This document shows, piece by piece, positions 28,623 through 38,940 of a stretch of 52,975 nt of DNA. Below the pieces are notes generated by a model, which was given only the letters and a program-made list of their open reading frames with translations, was not told the DNA's origin and ran no database searches. The position numbers and the translations under genes were made by a program. This stretch comes from an uncultured Rubripirellula sp. (GTDB lineage Bacteria > Planctomycetota > Planctomycetia > Pirellulales > Pirellulaceae), in assembly GCA_938045805.1 (NCBI GenBank), contig CALIBL010000064.1, positions 1-52,975 on the forward strand. The letters run 5' to 3'. Each line of letters starts with the position of its first letter. The first letter of the stretch is position 1.

Positions 28623-28939
28623 CTTCTCTTGCCATTATTATGAGCAGTTGCAAACTTTGGTGCAGACCTCAAACGCCTGCCATTGTTTGGCAATAGTGGA
28701 TATAGCGGCATGAGGTCAAGTGGAGTTTGGGTGGACGAACTGCATCCAAGTGATGGACTCCATCCAAGTATTGAACCGGGATTCACCTATCGCGACGTGG
28801 ATGTTTCTTTCACAATGGTAGGGGTGTCTGGGATTTGGCTAACAGCAGCACGCGGAAAACACGGAAAGCGATTTCAATTTTCCCCAGATTCATTTCGAAC
28901 CAACTCACGATGATCCCAAACCTCAATTCGATCAGCTAG
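28623..28939. other. Intergenic region without a confident gene
   Basis: These 317 bases separate the divergent lipoprotein and DUF6677-like genes. A plus-strand frame from ATG 28710 to 28913 (67 codons) is open, but it has no clear ribosome-binding site, signal or known motif, so I do not call it. A 9-base repeat, CATCCAAGT, occurs twice at about 28743-28771. Both divergent promoters should lie here. Confidence 0.4.
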
Positions 28940-29536
28940 ATGAACCAAGAAGATAACAATACCATCTCGGTGGACGGTGAACTGGTTGATTTAAGAAACA
29001 GACCGCTTGCTGCACTCTTGGCTTGGCTGATCCCCGGTGCCGGGCATTTTTACCAAGGACGCATCACCAAGGCAGCGATCTTCTTTACCTGCATCATGTC
29101 CACGTGGATCTTAGGATTCGCTGTCGGTGGAAGTCACGTTGTGTATTCTTCATGGGAACCGGGTGATAAACGCTGGCACTATTACCTGCAGGCCGGTGCG
29201 GGAATGATTTCTTTTCCCGCCTACATTCAAGGTCGTAGGATGGATGATGCAACGGATTCATTTACAGGTGAAACAAAATCCGATTATGAACCGCTGTGGG
29301 ATGGACTCATGGCTCCACCGGTTCGCCCCGTAATCGAAAGTGATGCCGATGAAGTTGCTGCTTGGTATGCCCAACGCGGTGCGGGCTACGAAATGGGAAC
29401 TTGGTATACCGTGATTGCGGGATTACTCAATATCTTAGTGATCTATGATGCCTATGGCGGACCGCTGTCGGTCCCCATCAGTGGACGAAAAAAAGACGAG
29501 GTGGATGCTGATGAAAGTGATCAAGACCGTGAATAG
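28940..29536 (+). CDS. Small multi-pass membrane protein, DUF6677/TM2-like
   Basis: A 198-residue protein. Near residues 18-36 it has RPLAALLAWLIPGAGHFYQGR, the Pro-Gly-x-G-x-F-Y-x-G turn shared by TM2-like and DUF6677 membrane proteins. A second helix (KAAIFFTCIMSTWILGFAVGG), a third region near residue 85 and a C-terminal helix (WYTVIAGLLNILVIYDAYGG) follow, with an acidic end. I recall DUF6677 as a planctomycete-linked family but cannot confirm membership here. It is first in a plus-strand run with another small membrane protein and trkA. Confidence 0.7.
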   Translation: MNQEDNNTISVDGELVDLRNRPLAALLAWLIPGAGHFYQGRITKAAIFFTCIMSTWILGFAVGGSHVVYSSWEPGDKRWHYYLQAGAGMISFPAYIQGRRMDDATDSFTGETKSDYEPLWDGLMAPPVRPVIESDADEVAAWYAQRGAGYEMGTWYTVIAGLLNILVIYDAYGGPLSVPISGRKKDEVDADESDQDRE

Positions 29537-29613
29537 GTGACCCCCAACACGAGAACTCTCCTTCATCTAGATTTCACTCAACTCATTATTTCCGCCGTCA
29601 ATTGGACCGCCAC

Positions 29614-29805
29614 ATGCTTTCCATCTCGCCCACCTACATGCTGTACTACTTGCCACTGATTGTGACTGTGGCTCTTGTGTTTGGTGCAACGCGTCATGAA
29701 AACACCACATTGGTTCTCAATCATGCTTGGCAAACCGCAAAGTGGATTACTGGATTCATGGGTGTGATTTTTGCTGTACTTTACACCATCAGTTTGTTCA
29801 CCTAA
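29614..29805 (+). CDS. Small two-helix membrane protein
   Basis: A 63-residue protein with two hydrophobic segments, YMLYYLPLIVTVALVFGA near the N-terminus and WITGFMGVIFAVLYTISLF at the C-terminus, joined by a short polar loop (TRHENTTLVLNHAWQTAK). I do not recognise a family. The frame could open at TTG 29602, but ATG 29614 is the simpler start. It lies 77 bases after the DUF6677-like gene and 46 bases before trkA, on the same strand, which argues that it is real and co-transcribed. A role with potassium transport is only a guess from position. Confidence 0.65.
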   Translation: MLSISPTYMLYYLPLIVTVALVFGATRHENTTLVLNHAWQTAKWITGFMGVIFAVLYTISLFT

Positions 29806-29851
29806 TTCCAAGCATCAATTCCCCCATCTGTACAACATCACGACTGGTCAT

Positions 29852-31195
29852 ATGCAAGTTCTAACATTAGGCGCTGGAACGGTAGGTCGATGGGTTGCGG
29901 ATATGCTTTGCCGGCGCGGGCACAGCGTGACCGTTGTGGACACGGACCAAGAGAACGTTGCTCAGATGAATAGCGAACTCGATGTGAGAGCAATGGTCGG
30001 GAGTGCGGCAAGAAGCACCGTGCTATTTCAAGCTGATGTCTTCTCAGCCGATGTCTGCCTCGCAGTGACCGGTAATGATGAGGTCAATATTTTGGCCGCC
30101 AGCATGGCCAAGGCGCTCGGAGCTCGACGTAGTATCGCTCGTGTCTACGCACCCGCTTTTCAAGATCTCAGCACCTTCGATTATCAGCGTCACTTTAATA
30201 TTGATAGTTTACTGAGCTTGGAACAACTTTCTGCATTTGAACTCGCGCGGGTGATTCGAAACCCAGATGCGATCCCGCTCGAGCATTTTGCTCGTGGACA
30301 ACTTGAAGTCTATGAGGTGGAGGTTGACGCCCGATCCTCCGCGGCGGATCACAAACTGCGTGACATCAAACTCCCCTCAGCCGTCCGCATTGGTTCCATC
30401 GCAAGAGAAGGAAGAATGTGGATTGCGAGCGGTGAAGATGAACTTCATGGCAAGGATCGAATTAGCCTCATTGGTAATCCCGAGGCGGTTGTTGAGAGCC
30501 GAGAGCTTTTCACGACATCTAAAGAACGCTCGCTTCAACAACGTGTCATGATTGCCGGTGGTGGTGAAACCGGCTATCACTTGGCGGATTCACTATCACG
30601 CCGTGATTACCGAATCGTCATGCTTGAAAATGACCCTGATCGGTGCGACCGACTATCTCGGCTCTTACCCAGCGCGACCATCATTCACGCTAACGCAAAT
30701 CGCCGCACGATCCTTGAAGATGAAGGCGCTGGCACCGTGGATTACTTCGTTGCCTGCACCGGAAATGATGAAAGCAACATCATGGCCGGGGTTGAAGCAC
30801 GTGAACTCGGAGCCAATCGAGTCATGTGTGTTGTGGGTCGACCCGATTATGCCAACGTGGTCGGTAAACTCGGCATTGATTATGCAGTCAGTGAGCGGGA
30901 TGTGACGGCTCGGCAAATCATTGGTTACCTCAATGAAGGAGCAGTGATTAGCCAGAGGCGTCTACCCAACGGAGCAATTGGTGTCTTTGAACTAGAAGTG
31001 TTCGAAGGAGCTGCGATTTGCCAAGCAACACTCGCAGAACTTCCTCTCGCCGGAAGGTGTCTCATCGCTGCAATTGAACGAGACGGATTTGTTCGGGTTC
31101 CGCAGGCTGACGATCAACTCGAACCGGGCGATATCATTGTCGCACTCATTGACCCGACAGCAGCAGAAGAAAGTCTCGCACTTTTCAATCCATAA
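29852..31195 (+). CDS. trkA: Trk system potassium uptake regulatory protein TrkA
   Basis: A 447-residue cytoplasmic NAD-binding gating subunit of Trk/Ktr potassium transporters. It has the full duplicated layout. The first Rossmann motif is LTLGAGTVGRWVADML at residue 4, with the acidic VVDTD after it; the first TrkA-C domain is near 140-220. A second Rossmann motif, MIAGGGETGYHLADSL, starts near 231, and a second TrkA-C domain ends the protein (LEPGDIIVALIDP). The frame opens earlier at 29771, overlapping the small membrane gene, but ATG 29852 begins directly at the Rossmann strand. The channel partner TrkH/TrkG is not in the window. Confidence 0.93.
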   Translation: MQVLTLGAGTVGRWVADMLCRRGHSVTVVDTDQENVAQMNSELDVRAMVGSAARSTVLFQADVFSADVCLAVTGNDEVNILAASMAKALGARRSIARVYAPAFQDLSTFDYQRHFNIDSLLSLEQLSAFELARVIRNPDAIPLEHFARGQLEVYEVEVDARSSAADHKLRDIKLPSAVRIGSIAREGRMWIASGEDELHGKDRISLIGNPEAVVESRELFTTSKERSLQQRVMIAGGGETGYHLADSLSRRDYRIVMLENDPDRCDRLSRLLPSATIIHANANRRTILEDEGAGTVDYFVACTGNDESNIMAGVEARELGANRVMCVVGRPDYANVVGKLGIDYAVSERDVTARQIIGYLNEGAVISQRRLPNGAIGVFELEVFEGAAICQATLAELPLAGRCLIAAIERDGFVRVPQADDQLEPGDIIVALIDPTAAEESLALFNP

Positions 31196-31210
31196 CCGAC
31201 CTACCACTTC

Positions 31211-34200
31211 ATGACTCGGACTTTTCATCGTCAACAAGCCATTACCCGCGTCTGGGCGGATATCGGTGGCACCTTCACCGATTGCTTTGTTCACACTCTT
31301 GGAAAACGAGTCGAAACCAAAGTCCTCAGTAGTGGCTTAACTCGTGTTGAAGCGGTGCAGTCCTCCGAAAATGACACCTATTTCATCAAGAACTTACCGG
31401 GCTCTGACATTAGAAACTTTTGGCGTGGAGCAAAAGTCACGCTAATTGATCAAAATGGAGTGTCAACGATTCTGGGCTCTGTCACGTTTCAAAATCAGTC
31501 TCAGATCACAGTCGATAATGATGGGCTCGGAAAGGTGAATCCTTTCAAGTCTCCAGTCACACTCGAGCTGAATGCGAATCTGGAGGCTCCAGTTTTAGCA
31601 ACTCGCGTTCTCCTCAAAATTCCTTTGGAAAAACCGCTCCCTCCTTTGGATGTCCGATTGGGAACAACCCGAGGAACCAATGCACTGCTGACGCGGTCAG
31701 GTGCAAAAACAGCTCTCATGGTGACCAAGGGGTTTCATGATCTATTGGAGATTGGTGAACAGGATCGACCCGATCTGTTCACTCTGAATATCAAGAAGCA
31801 TGCCCCACTGACTGACCACGTCATTGAAGTCGATGAACGACTCGATGCTGCGGGGAAGGTTCTCAAGAAACCTGACGCTGATCAAATCAGCAGAGACATC
31901 AAACAAGCAATCGCAGAAGGGGTGCAATCACTGGCGATCAGTCTCTTGCACAGCCACCTCAACGATGAACACGAGCGTCAAATTGAGAAGATTGCGAGAC
32001 GATGCGGAATCAAAGAAATCTCACGTTCAAGTGATGTCGCACCGTTGATCAAATATGTGTCAAGAACAGAAACGACCACCCTCGATGCATACCTGAATCC
32101 AATCTTGAATGATTACCTCCAACGCGTCCGTAAACAATTCGGTGGTGTTGAGAACTGTGATTTAAAGATCATGACCAGTAACGGTAATCTGGTCGCACCG
32201 GCTTCTTTTCGTGGAAGAGACAGCATTTTGTCGGGACCTGCCGGCGGCGTCGTTGCGTTGAGCGAAATCGCAAGAAGAACAGGTCACTCTAAGATCATTG
32301 GACTCGACATGGGAGGCACAAGCACTGATGTGAGTCGCTACGAGGGACAGGTCGGACGTCGACATGAGTCTCGTGTCGCTGGAATCCGAGTGATGACTCC
32401 GATGATGGATATCGAAACCGTTGCTGCGGGAGGCGGTTCAGTTTGTTCGGTAAGCCAACACGGACGACTGAGTGTCGGTCCGGCCAGCGCTGGCGCAGAA
32501 CCAGGTCCCGCTTGCTACGGCAAAGGCGGTCCTTTAACCGTGACGGATGTGAACCTGCTCCTTGGTAGGATTCCGGCCGATCGATTCCCCTTTCCCTTGG
32601 ACGTGGAAGCAGCACACCAACGGCTTCAAAATCAAACGCGTCAAATAAAAACTCATCGATCCATTCAACCGGAAGAATTGGCCGAAGGATTCTTGGACAT
32701 CGCTGTCACGCATATGGCTGAGGCTGTCCGCACCGTTAGTACCGCTCAAGGCTCTGACGCAAGAGAAATGGCTCTCGCTGGTTTCGGCGGTGCTGCGGGC
32801 CAGCACCTATGCCGGATCGCCGACACTCTTGGAATGAAGACGATCATCGATCACCCGGATTCTGGTTTACTCAGTGCCCTTGGCATGGGAATCGCCAACC
32901 TGGGACAGATCGCTTCACACGGCATCTACCAAATCTGGGATGGTAACTCGGAGTTGGAGGTTGGTGCTCAGTTATCTGCAGCCTCCCATGCGGCATTAGA
33001 AAAACTACACGTAAGTCCTACTCAAAAGTTGAACATCATCAACCGGTTCGAAATCGATGTGCGGTACACAGGTACTGACGCATCACTCGCTCTCGAGCTG
33101 GAACCTCGCTCAACACTGGCCAAGCGATTTCACCGAAAACATCTAGAAACATTCGGCTACTCGCGTGATGGTCACCCACTCGAGTTGGTCGCGGTCCGCT
33201 GCGAAGCCACCGTCAGGGAAGCTCCGCCTGACGCTGAAAACCCTAAAACACTCATTGAATCACGTCCGATCGATGAGGAATCCTCCGCAACCAAAATTTG
33301 GCACTCCGGTAGTTGGATCACAACGCAGTGCCACGATCGCAACAAGTTGAACTCAAATCAAATCATCCATGGACCCGCGTTGATTGTGGGACCGCACTCG
33401 ACCCTTGTCCTAGAACCAGATTGGGTCGCGAAGCATTCAATCGATGGAATGATCATCGCAACGAGAATCAAAACGACGGAGACAGATCAACTTGCTGCCA
33501 CCCCGCGCGACACGCTTTTGGTTCAAGAGACTTCGTCATCAACAAAGAGCAATCCACCCAACTCTTATGACACACTTCAATCATTGAATGACGAAAGAGG
33601 TCACGACCCGATCCTACTCGAAGTCCTTTCACGAAGGCTGCAGGGGATTGCGGACGCGATGGGAGAGGTTCTGCGTCGAACCTCCATCAGCGTCAACATT
33701 AAAGAACGCAGAGACTACAGTTGCGCGATATTCACAAAGTCAGGAACGCTTGTTGCAAACGCTCCGCATGTGCCGGTGCATCTTGGGGCGATGGGACATA
33801 CGGTGCGAAGGCTTATCGAGGCCTACCCCTTGATGCACGTTGGTGATTGCTACCTGAGCAATGATCCCTATTCCGGTGGTTCACATCTACCCGATGTTAC
33901 ATCCGTAACACCGGTCTTCTGCAGTGAACAAGAATCAGGCAGCCCTGATTTCTTTGTGGCGACACGTGCTCATCACGCTGAAATCGGGGGTGTGTCTCCC
34001 GGATCCATGCCACCTCACGCCACCTCGCTCGCTGAAGAGGGAGTTTTGATTCAGAACTTTGCTTTGGTGCGTAATGGGAAGGAACACCACGCAGCGTTGC
34101 GAAAACTTCTCACCTCCGCCACGTATCCATCTCGATGTCCCGACGAAAACCTCGCCGACATCGACGCACAACTTGCAGCGGGGCTCTTCGGCAATCGCTT

Positions 34201-35143
34201 ACTCAAAGACTTAGCGAATGTTTACTCGCCCACTTTAATTCATTCCGTGATGCAGAAGCTCTTGGATGTTTCCGGGGATACGATTCAAAGTTGGATCCAA
34301 ACGTTGCCAGAGCAACCGATCGCTTTTCGTGATGAGCTTGATGATGGCACATCCATTGCGGTGGAACTCAAGCGAAAGCAAGAACTGCTCCATATTCATT
34401 TCGACACCGGTCCGGTACACCCGAATGGTTTCAATGCGACGCCGGCGATAGTCACCGCTGCAACGCTTTACGTGTTTCGTTGCTTGGCAGGATCAGAGCT
34501 CCCTCTATGCGAAGGAGCTCTTCGGGATGTCAGACTATCGATCCCCGCAGGCTTATTAGATCCACCATCGCACTCCGATCCAAATCATTGTGCAGCCGTT
34601 GTTGCCGGAAACGTCGAAACAAGTCAACGGGTTGTTGATGTCCTGCTTGGTGCGTTAGGTGTTGCAGCTGCCTCTCAAGGAACTATGAATAACCTTCTGC
34701 TGGGAAATGATCAGTTCGGATACTATGAAACCATCGCTGGTGGTAGTGGAGCGACTGCGGTGGCCGATGGCGCTGATGCGGTACATACTCACATGACCAA
34801 CACAAGGATTACGGATCCCGAAGTCTTGGAGACTCGATTACCCGTTCGTCTCATTCGGTTTGCAATCCGAAAACGCAGTGGTGGAAGAGGAAGGTTCCAA
34901 GGTGGTGATGGAGTGATTCGTGAATTTGAATTTCTTGAGCCGCTTGTGCTATCACTAATCACCTCTCGACGCACAAATCAGCCCTACGGTCTCGAAAACG
35001 GGGAAGCAGGTTGTTCGGGTCGCAATCGATTAATTCGGCAGGGGATTGAAGAAAGCTTAGACTCGCGAACCACCACCACCGTCACATGTGGTGACCGGTT
35101 GATCATCGAAACTCCCGGAGGTGGCGGGTGGGGAAAACCCTAG
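31211..35143 (+). CDS. Fused hydantoinase A/B (5-oxoprolinase-like) protein
   Basis: A 1310-residue fusion of a HyuA-type ATP-dependent half and a HyuB-type half, as in 5-oxoprolinase, which opens 5-oxoproline to glutamate with ATP. The phosphate-binding motif DIGGTFTD is at residues 15-22. RLGTTRGTNALL lies near 155, ILSGPAGGVVAL near 340, and IIGLDMGGTSTDVS near 362. The HyuB half begins near residue 799 (PILLEVLSRRLQGIADAMGE) and ends with GGRGRFQGGDGVIREFEF and ETPGGGGWG. About 110 residues between the first strand and RLGTT are longer than usual and look beta-rich. It starts 15 bases after trkA. Substrate could be 5-oxoproline, a hydantoin or a related lactam. Confidence 0.87.
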   Translation: MTRTFHRQQAITRVWADIGGTFTDCFVHTLGKRVETKVLSSGLTRVEAVQSSENDTYFIKNLPGSDIRNFWRGAKVTLIDQNGVSTILGSVTFQNQSQITVDNDGLGKVNPFKSPVTLELNANLEAPVLATRVLLKIPLEKPLPPLDVRLGTTRGTNALLTRSGAKTALMVTKGFHDLLEIGEQDRPDLFTLNIKKHAPLTDHVIEVDERLDAAGKVLKKPDADQISRDIKQAIAEGVQSLAISLLHSHLNDEHERQIEKIARRCGIKEISRSSDVAPLIKYVSRTETTTLDAYLNPILNDYLQRVRKQFGGVENCDLKIMTSNGNLVAPASFRGRDSILSGPAGGVVALSEIARRTGHSKIIGLDMGGTSTDVSRYEGQVGRRHESRVAGIRVMTPMMDIETVAAGGGSVCSVSQHGRLSVGPASAGAEPGPACYGKGGPLTVTDVNLLLGRIPADRFPFPLDVEAAHQRLQNQTRQIKTHRSIQPEELAEGFLDIAVTHMAEAVRTVSTAQGSDAREMALAGFGGAAGQHLCRIADTLGMKTIIDHPDSGLLSALGMGIANLGQIASHGIYQIWDGNSELEVGAQLSAASHAALEKLHVSPTQKLNIINRFEIDVRYTGTDASLALELEPRSTLAKRFHRKHLETFGYSRDGHPLELVAVRCEATVREAPPDAENPKTLIESRPIDEESSATKIWHSGSWITTQCHDRNKLNSNQIIHGPALIVGPHSTLVLEPDWVAKHSIDGMIIATRIKTTETDQLAATPRDTLLVQETSSSTKSNPPNSYDTLQSLNDERGHDPILLEVLSRRLQGIADAMGEVLRRTSISVNIKERRDYSCAIFTKSGTLVANAPHVPVHLGAMGHTVRRLIEAYPLMHVGDCYLSNDPYSGGSHLPDVTSVTPVFCSEQESGSPDFFVATRAHHAEIGGVSPGSMPPHATSLAEEGVLIQNFALVRNGKEHHAALRKLLTSATYPSRCPDENLADIDAQLAAGLFGNRLLKDLANVYSPTLIHSVMQKLLDVSGDTIQSWIQTLPEQPIAFRDELDDGTSIAVELKRKQELLHIHFDTGPVHPNGFNATPAIVTAATLYVFRCLAGSELPLCEGALRDVRLSIPAGLLDPPSHSDPNHCAAVVAGNVETSQRVVDVLLGALGVAAASQGTMNNLLLGNDQFGYYETIAGGSGATAVADGADAVHTHMTNTRITDPEVLETRLPVRLIRFAIRKRSGGRGRFQGGDGVIREFEFLEPLVLSLITSRRTNQPYGLENGEAGCSGRNRLIRQGIEESLDSRTTTTVTCGDRLIIETPGGGGWGKP

Positions 35144-35252
35144 AACCAAAGACTTTCTTAGTAACTGAAGCAGCCTCCAATTAAGCAATTTCACGGCAAA
35201 CCCACTCGATGAATACGATTGTCTTCAAATCAGCTTTATCCACGGTCAAGTT

Positions 35253-35280
35253 TTGAATCACCGTCTTTTCACGGTAGAGT
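35253..35280 (+). promoter_or_regulatory. Candidate promoter upstream of the PSD1 gene
   Basis: TTGAAT and TAGAGT are separated by 16 bases in the gap before the PSD1 gene, resembling a sigma-70-type promoter. The spacer contains an inverted repeat, ACCGT-cttttc-ACGGT (35260-35275), that could be an operator. Only a pattern match; no transcription start is known. Confidence 0.25.
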
Positions 35281-35344
35281 AGAATAGTGGCGTAAGTTCT
35301 AGACTCGATTCCAATACGACTCCCCACTTGAACTAATGCACTGA

Positions 35345-35412
35345 GATCAACAGTGCGCAGCGATTAACAGTGCACTGAGATCAACGGTGCACAGCGATTA
35401 ACAGTGCAACGC
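35345..35412 (+). repeat. Four tandem 17-bp repeats upstream of the PSD1 gene
   Basis: Units begin at 35345, 35362, 35379 and 35396. They read GATCAACAGTGCGCAGC, GATTAACAGTGCACTGA, GATCAACGGTGCACAGC and GATTAACAGTGCAACGC, with the core GATyAACrGTGC kept in all. A degenerate fifth copy sharing the end AATGCACTGA precedes them at 35328-35344. Units 1-2 and 3-4 also match as a 34-bp period, suggesting a 17-bp unit that doubled. The array ends 18 bases before the preferred ATG of the PSD1 gene, so it sits in the promoter/leader and could bind a regulator cooperatively. Confidence 0.85.
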
Positions 35413-35430
35413 GATCCACTCTTTACAGCC

Positions 35431-38400
35431 ATGCGATTCTGTCTCTTTTCGGCAATCCTGACCTTTTTCTCTGCTTGGCAGATCACCGTTGCTGAAACAG
35501 CAAACGAGGGCCCACCCAACTTTAGTAGAGAAATACGGCCGATCCTTTCGGATCACTGCTTTGCCTGTCACGGTCCTGACGCAAACGACCGGCAGGCCGA
35601 ATTGCGACTCGACACCTCCGATGGCCTTGCCTCTATCATCAGCCGCGAAAATGCAGATCGCGATTTCATTCTCGACCGGATTCACTCTGATGAGATCGAC
35701 TCCGTGATGCCACCCCCGGAATTCCAGAAACCACTTTCGGATAAAGAAAAAGAGCTACTGGAGCACTGGATTCAAGCAGGAGCGACGATCGAACAACCTT
35801 GGGCGTTCCAAACGCCGGTAAGCACTCCGTTACCCGATGGTATTGAATCGGGAAATGAGGTCATTGATCATTTCATACGCAAATCAATCTTTGAGAAAGG
35901 CTTGAAGCAAAACGGACGGGCCAACCCTTCGGAACTGCTCCGACGAGTTTGCTTAGACCTAACCGGCTTACCACCTAGTCGTGATCAGATCGAACAATTC
36001 CTGCGAGACCCCTCCCGCGAAGCCTACGAAAACCTGGTAGATGAACTGTTGGCGTCTCCCCACTTTGGAGAACACTTTGGCCGATACTGGTTGGATCTGG
36101 TTCGTTACGGAGACACGCACGGGTTACATCTGGATAACTACCGTGAAATGTGGCCCTACCGAGACTGGGTAATCGACGCCTTCAATCAAAATCTTGCGTT
36201 TGATCAATTCATCTCGCAACAACTCGCCGGAGACTTGATGACTGAACTTGGTCAGGAAGGTCTTATTGCCAGTGGCTTCAACCGCTTGAATGTGACCACC
36301 AACGAAGGCGGTTCGATCTATGAAGAGGTATTTGCACGCAATGTGATTGATCGAACCGATGCATTCGGAACCATCTTTTTGGGCTTAACCGTTGGGTGCG
36401 CAGTATGCCATGACCATAAGTTCGATCCTCTGTCGCAACGCGAGTACTACTCTCTATCAGCCTTCTTCAATAGTCTGGACGGGAGGGCTATGGATGGAAA
36501 CTCGAAGGATCCAGCTCCCGTGATTCCGGTCGCGACGCAAGAGCAAAAAGATCTAATCGCTGAGTATGAACAGGGTCTTAAAGAACTCCGATTGGAACGG
36601 GAAGGTCCTATCGAAACCGTTGATCTAGCACAACTCGCATGGGAGCGATCTTTAGGGGATCGGGGTGATGCGACAATTCAAACACTCAAGCCAGAATCGA
36701 TCCAATCCTCGTCCGAAGTGGCGATGGAAGTTCTAGAAGATGGCTCCTTTCGCCTAATGGGTGAAGCAGCAGATCGGGACACAACCACCATCATCGCTCC
36801 ACTACCTGCAGGTGGAACATGGCAAACACTGCATCTCGAAGCACTGGTGGACTCAGAGAAAGATCTGGTGGGTGCGTCTCCCAATGGAAACGTCGTCCTA
36901 ACAGAATTGAACCTAGAGGTTGGCAATCCGGATGCAGATCAACCATGGAGCAAAGTCACCCCGATATATGCCTTGGCTGATGTTGAACAAGATGATGGTC
37001 CGTTTGAAGTTCGCCGCGCGATCGACTCATCCATGAATCAGCGCGAAGGATGGGCTGTCGCAGGACATAAAGCTCCCGGTGGTCGCAATGCTTGGTTTGT
37101 CTTCGCTCCACTGGAAACTGAAAGCCAAGACCTGAAAGTTCGAGTGCAACTGCATTATGAAAGTGCATTTGCAAAGCATCAATTCAAGCATGTCAGACTA
37201 AGCCTCAGTGATTCAAACCCCTCGATCCCAGAAAACCAACAGATCACGCTTGGTCCTATCTACTCAGCAGGCCCATTTCCCGTTGAGAGCCCCAACCCCG
37301 GCTACGGTCGAACGTTCGCGTCACAGGCACAAGCGTTTGTTCAGGACGAAAAGTTTTCATACGAGAATGTCGAATACCCGTGGCATCATCAAGAAAGCTT
37401 TACTCCCGTCGCCGTTCATTCCCTACCGACGGTGGTTGACCGATCATCTGTTTTGGTGATGTATCAGAATCTTCAATCACCCAAAGCACAAAAGATTACC
37501 TTGCTATGCGATACGGATGACGGACTAATCGTTTATCTAAACGGCAAGGAGATCTCCCGAGCGAGGGGTCCTCGTCCAATTAATCCACTCGATCAAGAAA
37601 TCGATTTAGAACTCAAGAAAGGTAATAATGATCTCTACTTTAAAGTGATCAATCACGAAGGTGGATCAGAATTCAGTTACGCCTATCGATCTCCCTCCAT
37701 TCCTCTTTCAAAGACGCTGATTGACTTGGTGAATGTTCCGGCCAATGAGCGAGGTGCCGAAACAAAAGCAGCGTTGCAGAAGTACTATCGCAGTGTCTTT
37801 TGTTTACACCCCGATTGGTTAGCTTTGCTTGATCTTGAAAAGGGTACTCGCAAAGCAAAAGAGGCGTTAGAGAAAGAAATCGCCACAACCCTTGTTTGGC
37901 GGGAGACCAAAGAACCGAGGACTTCTCATGTGCTCATTCGTGGGCAATACGATCAGCTCGGTGACAAGGTTGAAAGAATGACTCCTGCCTTTCTTGGTCC
38001 TTTGCCCAGTGGCACCTCCAAAGATCGCCTTGGCTTGGCGAAGTGGCTAACAGACAAGCAGCACCCCCTCACCTCGCGTGTTGCGGTGAATCGATTTTGG
38101 CAACAGCTCTTCGGAACGGGACTGGTAAAAACAAGTGAAGACTTTGGGAGTCAGGGAGAACCGCCAAGTCACCCTGAATTACTCGACTGGCTTGCAGTTG
38201 ACTTTCAGAGCGACTGGGACGTCAAACGTCTCATCCGCTCGATGGTGCTATCAGAAACCTACGGCACCAGTCATACCGTCAATCCCGAACTTCAAACGAA
38301 CGATCCATACAATCGACTCCTTGCTCGAGGACCACGTCACCGACTCGATGCTGAGGTCCTTCGTGATCAAGCACTTTTCTTATCGGGGCTGCTCGTTGAT

Positions 38401-38940
38401 CGCCGAGGTGGACCGAGTGTAAAACCACCTCAGCCGGATGGTTTGTGGGCTGCCGTGGGATACTCAGGAAGTAACACGGTAAGGTTTAAACCTGACGCTG
38501 GAGACAAGGTGTATCGACGCAGCGTCTACACCTTCTGGAAACGCACCAGCCCGCCGCCTCAAATGTCAATGCTCGATGCACCCAGCCGCGAATCCTGTAC
38601 CGCGCGTCGCGAACGCACCAACACCCCACTGCAAGCGTTACTGCTTTTAAACGAGCAGCAATTCCTCGAATCAGCCAAAGCACTGGCAAAGCGAATTGAA
38701 ACCGAGACGGATGGAGATGCCCTGGCAAAGATTCATTGGGTCTTCACAACGGTAACCGCTCGAATGCCAAACGATAATGAATTGGCCGCCATCGATTCAC
38801 TCCTCCAAGACAGCATCGCATATTACAAAGAGAAACCCGACCTCTGCAGAGATCTCGTGGGGGATACCAATGCGACTCAGGCCGCTTGGACCTTAGTTTG
38901 TAATACACTGCTTAATCTGGATGAGGTGGTATCCAAATGA
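35431..38940 (+). CDS. PSD1 and planctomycete cytochrome c domain protein (DUF1549/DUF1553)
   Basis: A 1169-residue secreted protein of the large planctomycete family. A signal peptide (residues 1-22) is followed by a PSC1-type cytochrome c domain with heme motif C43-F-A-C-H47 and the distal-ligand-like region VMPPPEF. DUF1549 follows (about 120-330), with [14 protein letters not shown] and a second C-x-x-[14 protein letters not shown] beta-rich middle and a C-terminal DUF1553 ([43 protein letters not shown]) complete it. A longer frame opens at GTG 35404, but that lies inside the tandem repeat; ATG 35431 starts the signal peptide. Its stop overlaps the DUF1501 start by 4 bases (ATGA). Biochemical role unproven; often linked to sulfatase loci. 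Confidence 0.92.
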   Translation: MRFCLFSAILTFFSAWQITVAETANEGPPNFSREIRPILSDHCFACHGPDANDRQAELRLDTSDGLASIISRENADRDFILDRIHSDEIDSVMPPPEFQKPLSDKEKELLEHWIQAGATIEQPWAFQTPVSTPLPDGIESGNEVIDHFIRKSIFEKGLKQNGRANPSELLRRVCLDLTGLPPSRDQIEQFLRDPSREAYENLVDELLASPHFGEHFGRYWLDLVRYGDTHGLHLDNYREMWPYRDWVIDAFNQNLAFDQFISQQLAGDLMTELGQEGLIASGFNRLNVTTNEGGSIYEEVFARNVIDRTDAFGTIFLGLTVGCAVCHDHKFDPLSQREYYSLSAFFNSLDGRAMDGNSKDPAPVIPVATQEQKDLIAEYEQGLKELRLEREGPIETVDLAQLAWERSLGDRGDATIQTLKPESIQSSSEVAMEVLEDGSFRLMGEAADRDTTTIIAPLPAGGTWQTLHLEALVDSEKDLVGASPNGNVVLTELNLEVGNPDADQPWSKVTPIYALADVEQDDGPFEVRRAIDSSMNQREGWAVAGHKAPGGRNAWFVFAPLETESQDLKVRVQLHYESAFAKHQFKHVRLSLSDSNPSIPENQQITLGPIYSAGPFPVESPNPGYGRTFASQAQAFVQDEKFSYENVEYPWHHQESFTPVAVHSLPTVVDRSSVLVMYQNLQSPKAQKITLLCDTDDGLIVYLNGKEISRARGPRPINPLDQEIDLELKKGNNDLYFKVINHEGGSEFSYAYRSPSIPLSKTLIDLVNVPANERGAETKAALQKYYRSVFCLHPDWLALLDLEKGTRKAKEALEKEIATTLVWRETKEPRTSHVLIRGQYDQLGDKVERMTPAFLGPLPSGTSKDRLGLAKWLTDKQHPLTSRVAVNRFWQQLFGTGLVKTSEDFGSQGEPPSHPELLDWLAVDFQSDWDVKRLIRSMVLSETYGTSHTVNPELQTNDPYNRLLARGPRHRLDAEVLRDQALFLSGLLVDRRGGPSVKPPQPDGLWAAVGYSGSNTVRFKPDAGDKVYRRSVYTFWKRTSPPPQMSMLDAPSRESCTARRERTNTPLQALLLLNEQQFLESAKALAKRIETETDGDALAKIHWVFTTVTARMPNDNELAAIDSLLQDSIAYYKEKPDLCRDLVGDTNATQAAWTLVCNTLLNLDEVVSK

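Noticed and set aside
28710..28913. 67-codon plus-strand frame before the DUF6677-like gene
   Set aside because: No ribosome-binding site, signal, hydrophobic segment or recognisable motif.
35345..35412. CRISPR-like array
   Set aside because: The 17-bp units are contiguous with no spacers and no cas genes are present.
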